Shown here: positions 62,573 to 64,000 of the stretch, piece after piece
Layout: each line of letters begins with the position of its first letter
How positions within the stretch are numbered: the stretch's first letter is position 1
DNA from: Oceanobacillus iheyensis HTE831
Lineage (GTDB): Bacteria > Bacillota > Bacilli > Bacillales > Amphibacillaceae
Reading direction: 5' to 3'
NCBI RefSeq assembly: GCF_000011245.1
Contig: NC_004193.1
Coordinates: forward strand, 474,501 to 538,500
Length of the DNA: 64,000 bases
Translations under genes and position numbers: made by a program
Notes under the pieces: model-generated
Database searches by the model: none
Seen by the model: the letters and a program-made list of their open reading frames with translations, nothing else
What the model was told of the DNA's origin: nothing

Positions 62573-63412
62573 ATGTTATTTTTTAAATCGTCAAAGCAAA
62601 TAAAGGAACAAAAAAAGTTGATGAACAATCATATTGAGACAATTATTATTCAATCTGGCTGGGCAGACGTTAATATTTATACGCATAAAGAAAATTATAT
62701 CTCCTTATTTCTAACTTCCATTGAAAATGGACCGTATTGGATTGTTGAAGAGAATCAAGATCAATTACGACTAACAATAGAACCTGGAATAAGAAGGTTG
62801 CATTTTCGATTTAATCAAACCATTAAATTAGATGTATATGTTCCCGAACAAAATAATATAAACTGGGAAGTTGAAGCGGACTCTGGAAGTGTTTATTTTT
62901 ACAAACAAGTTGTTCAAAATATTATGTTGAGAGTAGGATCTGGAAACTTCAAAGGCAACGATCTTACAGTAAATAATGCTTTCGTAGAGGTTGGTACAGG
63001 TGAAGTAAATATCAATCATTTCAATGGGGAAAATCTTCAGTTAGTAGGTGGGTCTGGAGATATTAAATTAGTGGATGTTACTTGTAATAGGATTATGTCC
63101 AAAATAGGGTCAGGTAGTTTGAGGTATAATCATGTTCGGTATAAAGAAATGATTTCAGAAGGTGGATCAGGTGATGTATTTTTGGAGAATTTTCAAGGGG
63201 ATACGAAGATGAAAGTAGGGAGTGGGGATATAGAAGTAGTATTAGATGAAAGACCAAATTTAAAATGTGAGTTACAAGCTGGCAGTGGAACAATTATAAC
63301 CGATACCGGCCATATATCTGATGGGAAAATCCATAAAGATTATGGTGAAGCAAAATATGTATTAGCATTAACCAGTAGGTCGGGTGATGTAGTGGTGAAG
63401 CAGAAATTTTAA
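62573..63412 (+). CDS. DUF4097-like beta-repeat protein
   Basis: This 279-residue protein starts behind AAGGAGG. It has no signal peptide or membrane segment. From about residue 95, short beta repeats occur roughly every 20 residues with turns such as VGSGN, VGTGE, GGSGD, IGSGS and AGSGT, as in DUF4097/DUF4098 putative adhesin-like proteins, which fold as a beta-solenoid. Function in the family is poorly known; some members accompany envelope-stress systems. A second protein of the same type follows 32 bp later. Confidence 0.75.
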   Translation: MLFFKSSKQIKEQKKLMNNHIETIIIQSGWADVNIYTHKENYISLFLTSIENGPYWIVEENQDQLRLTIEPGIRRLHFRFNQTIKLDVYVPEQNNINWEVEADSGSVYFYKQVVQNIMLRVGSGNFKGNDLTVNNAFVEVGTGEVNINHFNGENLQLVGGSGDIKLVDVTCNRIMSKIGSGSLRYNHVRYKEMISEGGSGDVFLENFQGDTKMKVGSGDIEVVLDERPNLKCELQAGSGTIITDTGHISDGKIHKDYGEAKYVLALTSRSGDVVVKQKF

Positions 63413-63444
63413 TAGGAAGGAATATATACAGAGGAGTGGTATAG

Positions 63445-64000
63445 ATGATAGGGAGAAAGGCAGAAATGGAACGAATCACAAAATTAATAAACGGTAATGA
63501 AGTAAAAGAGATACAGATAGATATCTCGGTATCAAATATTACAGTGGAGCCATATGAAGGGAATGATATTGAACTTACTTATACACAAAAAATCGATAAA
63601 CCATTGTGGGATATACATGTTCAAGAAGGGATTTTATCTATTCATTTACAACATAAAAATACAATTATACGAAGAACCGAAGACTATAAATTAAAAATTA
63701 AATTACCTCGTGAATTTATCTTAGCTGGATCCATAAACAACGGTGTCGGTCATATTAGAATCGCTGAAATTATAATCGGCGAGTTTACTATACAATTAGG
63801 ATCGGGTGGGGTTCATTGTGAAAAGGTAGAAGCAAATAATCTGAGCATGCATGTTGGGGCAGGGAATATACGGCTTCGACATATACACGCAACAAATCTT
63901 GATGCTCAAACGGGAACTGGATCTATCTCAACGAAAGACATAAAAGGGAATACAGATTTAAATAGTGGAGTAGGTAATATAAATATAGCGTTAGAAAAAG
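63445..64000 (+). CDS. Second DUF4097-like protein, cut by window end
   Basis: ATG lies 9 bases after GAGGAG. The frame stays open for 185 codons to the window edge. It starts MIGRKAEMERITKLINGNEV and shows the same short beta repeats (LGSGGVHCEKVE, VGAGNIRLRHI, TGTGSISTKDI, SGVGNINI). It looks like a tandem paralogue of the preceding gene. The 3' end is missing here. Confidence 0.75.
   Translation, partial: MIGRKAEMERITKLINGNEVKEIQIDISVSNITVEPYEGNDIELTYTQKIDKPLWDIHVQEGILSIHLQHKNTIIRRTEDYKLKIKLPREFILAGSINNGVGHIRIAEIIIGEFTIQLGSGGVHCEKVEANNLSMHVGAGNIRLRHIHATNLDAQTGTGSISTKDIKGNTDLNSGVGNINIALEK

Overview
The window is a low-GC Gram-positive chromosome segment, most likely from a spore-forming Bacillaceae. 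The Oceanobacillus/Virgibacillus group is my inference, from the AT-rich composition, strong AGGAGG ribosome binding sites, many genes resembling Bacillus subtilis ones, a BCCT osmolyte carrier and spore genes. Most of it is ordinary chromosome. One clear mobile element and several RNA or repeat elements stand out.

Layout. 1-6.4 kb: a Vga-type ABC-F antibiotic-resistance gene behind a transcription attenuator, then a Fur-box-flanked siderophore uptake system (ATPase, lipoprotein, two permeases). 6.5-17.3 kb: housekeeping genes, including YaiI/YqxD, two GNAT acetyltransferases, an RlmI-like methyltransferase, a secreted EEP hydrolase, ornithine carbamoyltransferase with an ARG box, an amidohydrolase, an S9 peptidase and an orphan peptide-binding lipoprotein. 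17.3-25.7 kb: a dispersed repeat, the hom-thrC-thrB operon, an MFS exporter, a YisP-like prenyl-synthase homologue and a BCCT transporter. 25.7-30.5 kb: a second repeat family, a PGG-repeat protein, and a TPP-riboswitch-controlled thiW-tenA-thiD-thiM-thiE operon. 30.6-33.3 kb: an ABC-2 exporter operon led by an unusual degenerate-ATPase/LytTR fusion.

33468-41988 is the most exciting region: an 8521-bp Tn3-family (Tn1546-like) transposon. It has perfect 38-bp terminal inverted repeats and an intact TATAA target-site duplication. Its cargo is a complete GerA/GerB/GerC-type spore germinant-receptor operon with a candidate sigma-G promoter, a split two-membrane-segment small protein upstream (candidate receptor D subunit), a tiny CotF-like coat protein and an aldehyde dehydrogenase. 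Its transposase is a truncated, twice-frameshifted pseudogene, and a second, different Tn3-type 38-bp end lies inside it. This looks like a mobile spore-germination cassette, comparable in vehicle to the known spoVA2mob Tn1546-like element.

42-47.8 kb: a DHA2 multidrug exporter, and an APC permease plus class III aminotransferase pair whose mRNA leader folds like an unassigned riboswitch or attenuator. 47.8-55.9 kb: a complete rhamnose catabolic regulon (aldA divergent from rhaM and an MFS carrier, then rhaBAD and a DeoR regulator). It has visible promoters, a cre site and a palindromic operator candidate. 55.9-64 kb: a repeat next to tRNA-Ala(GGC), a YhcR-like giant secreted nuclease/nucleotidase without a visible sorting signal, yhdT-panF, another repeat, and two tandem DUF4097-like proteins, the last cut by the window end.
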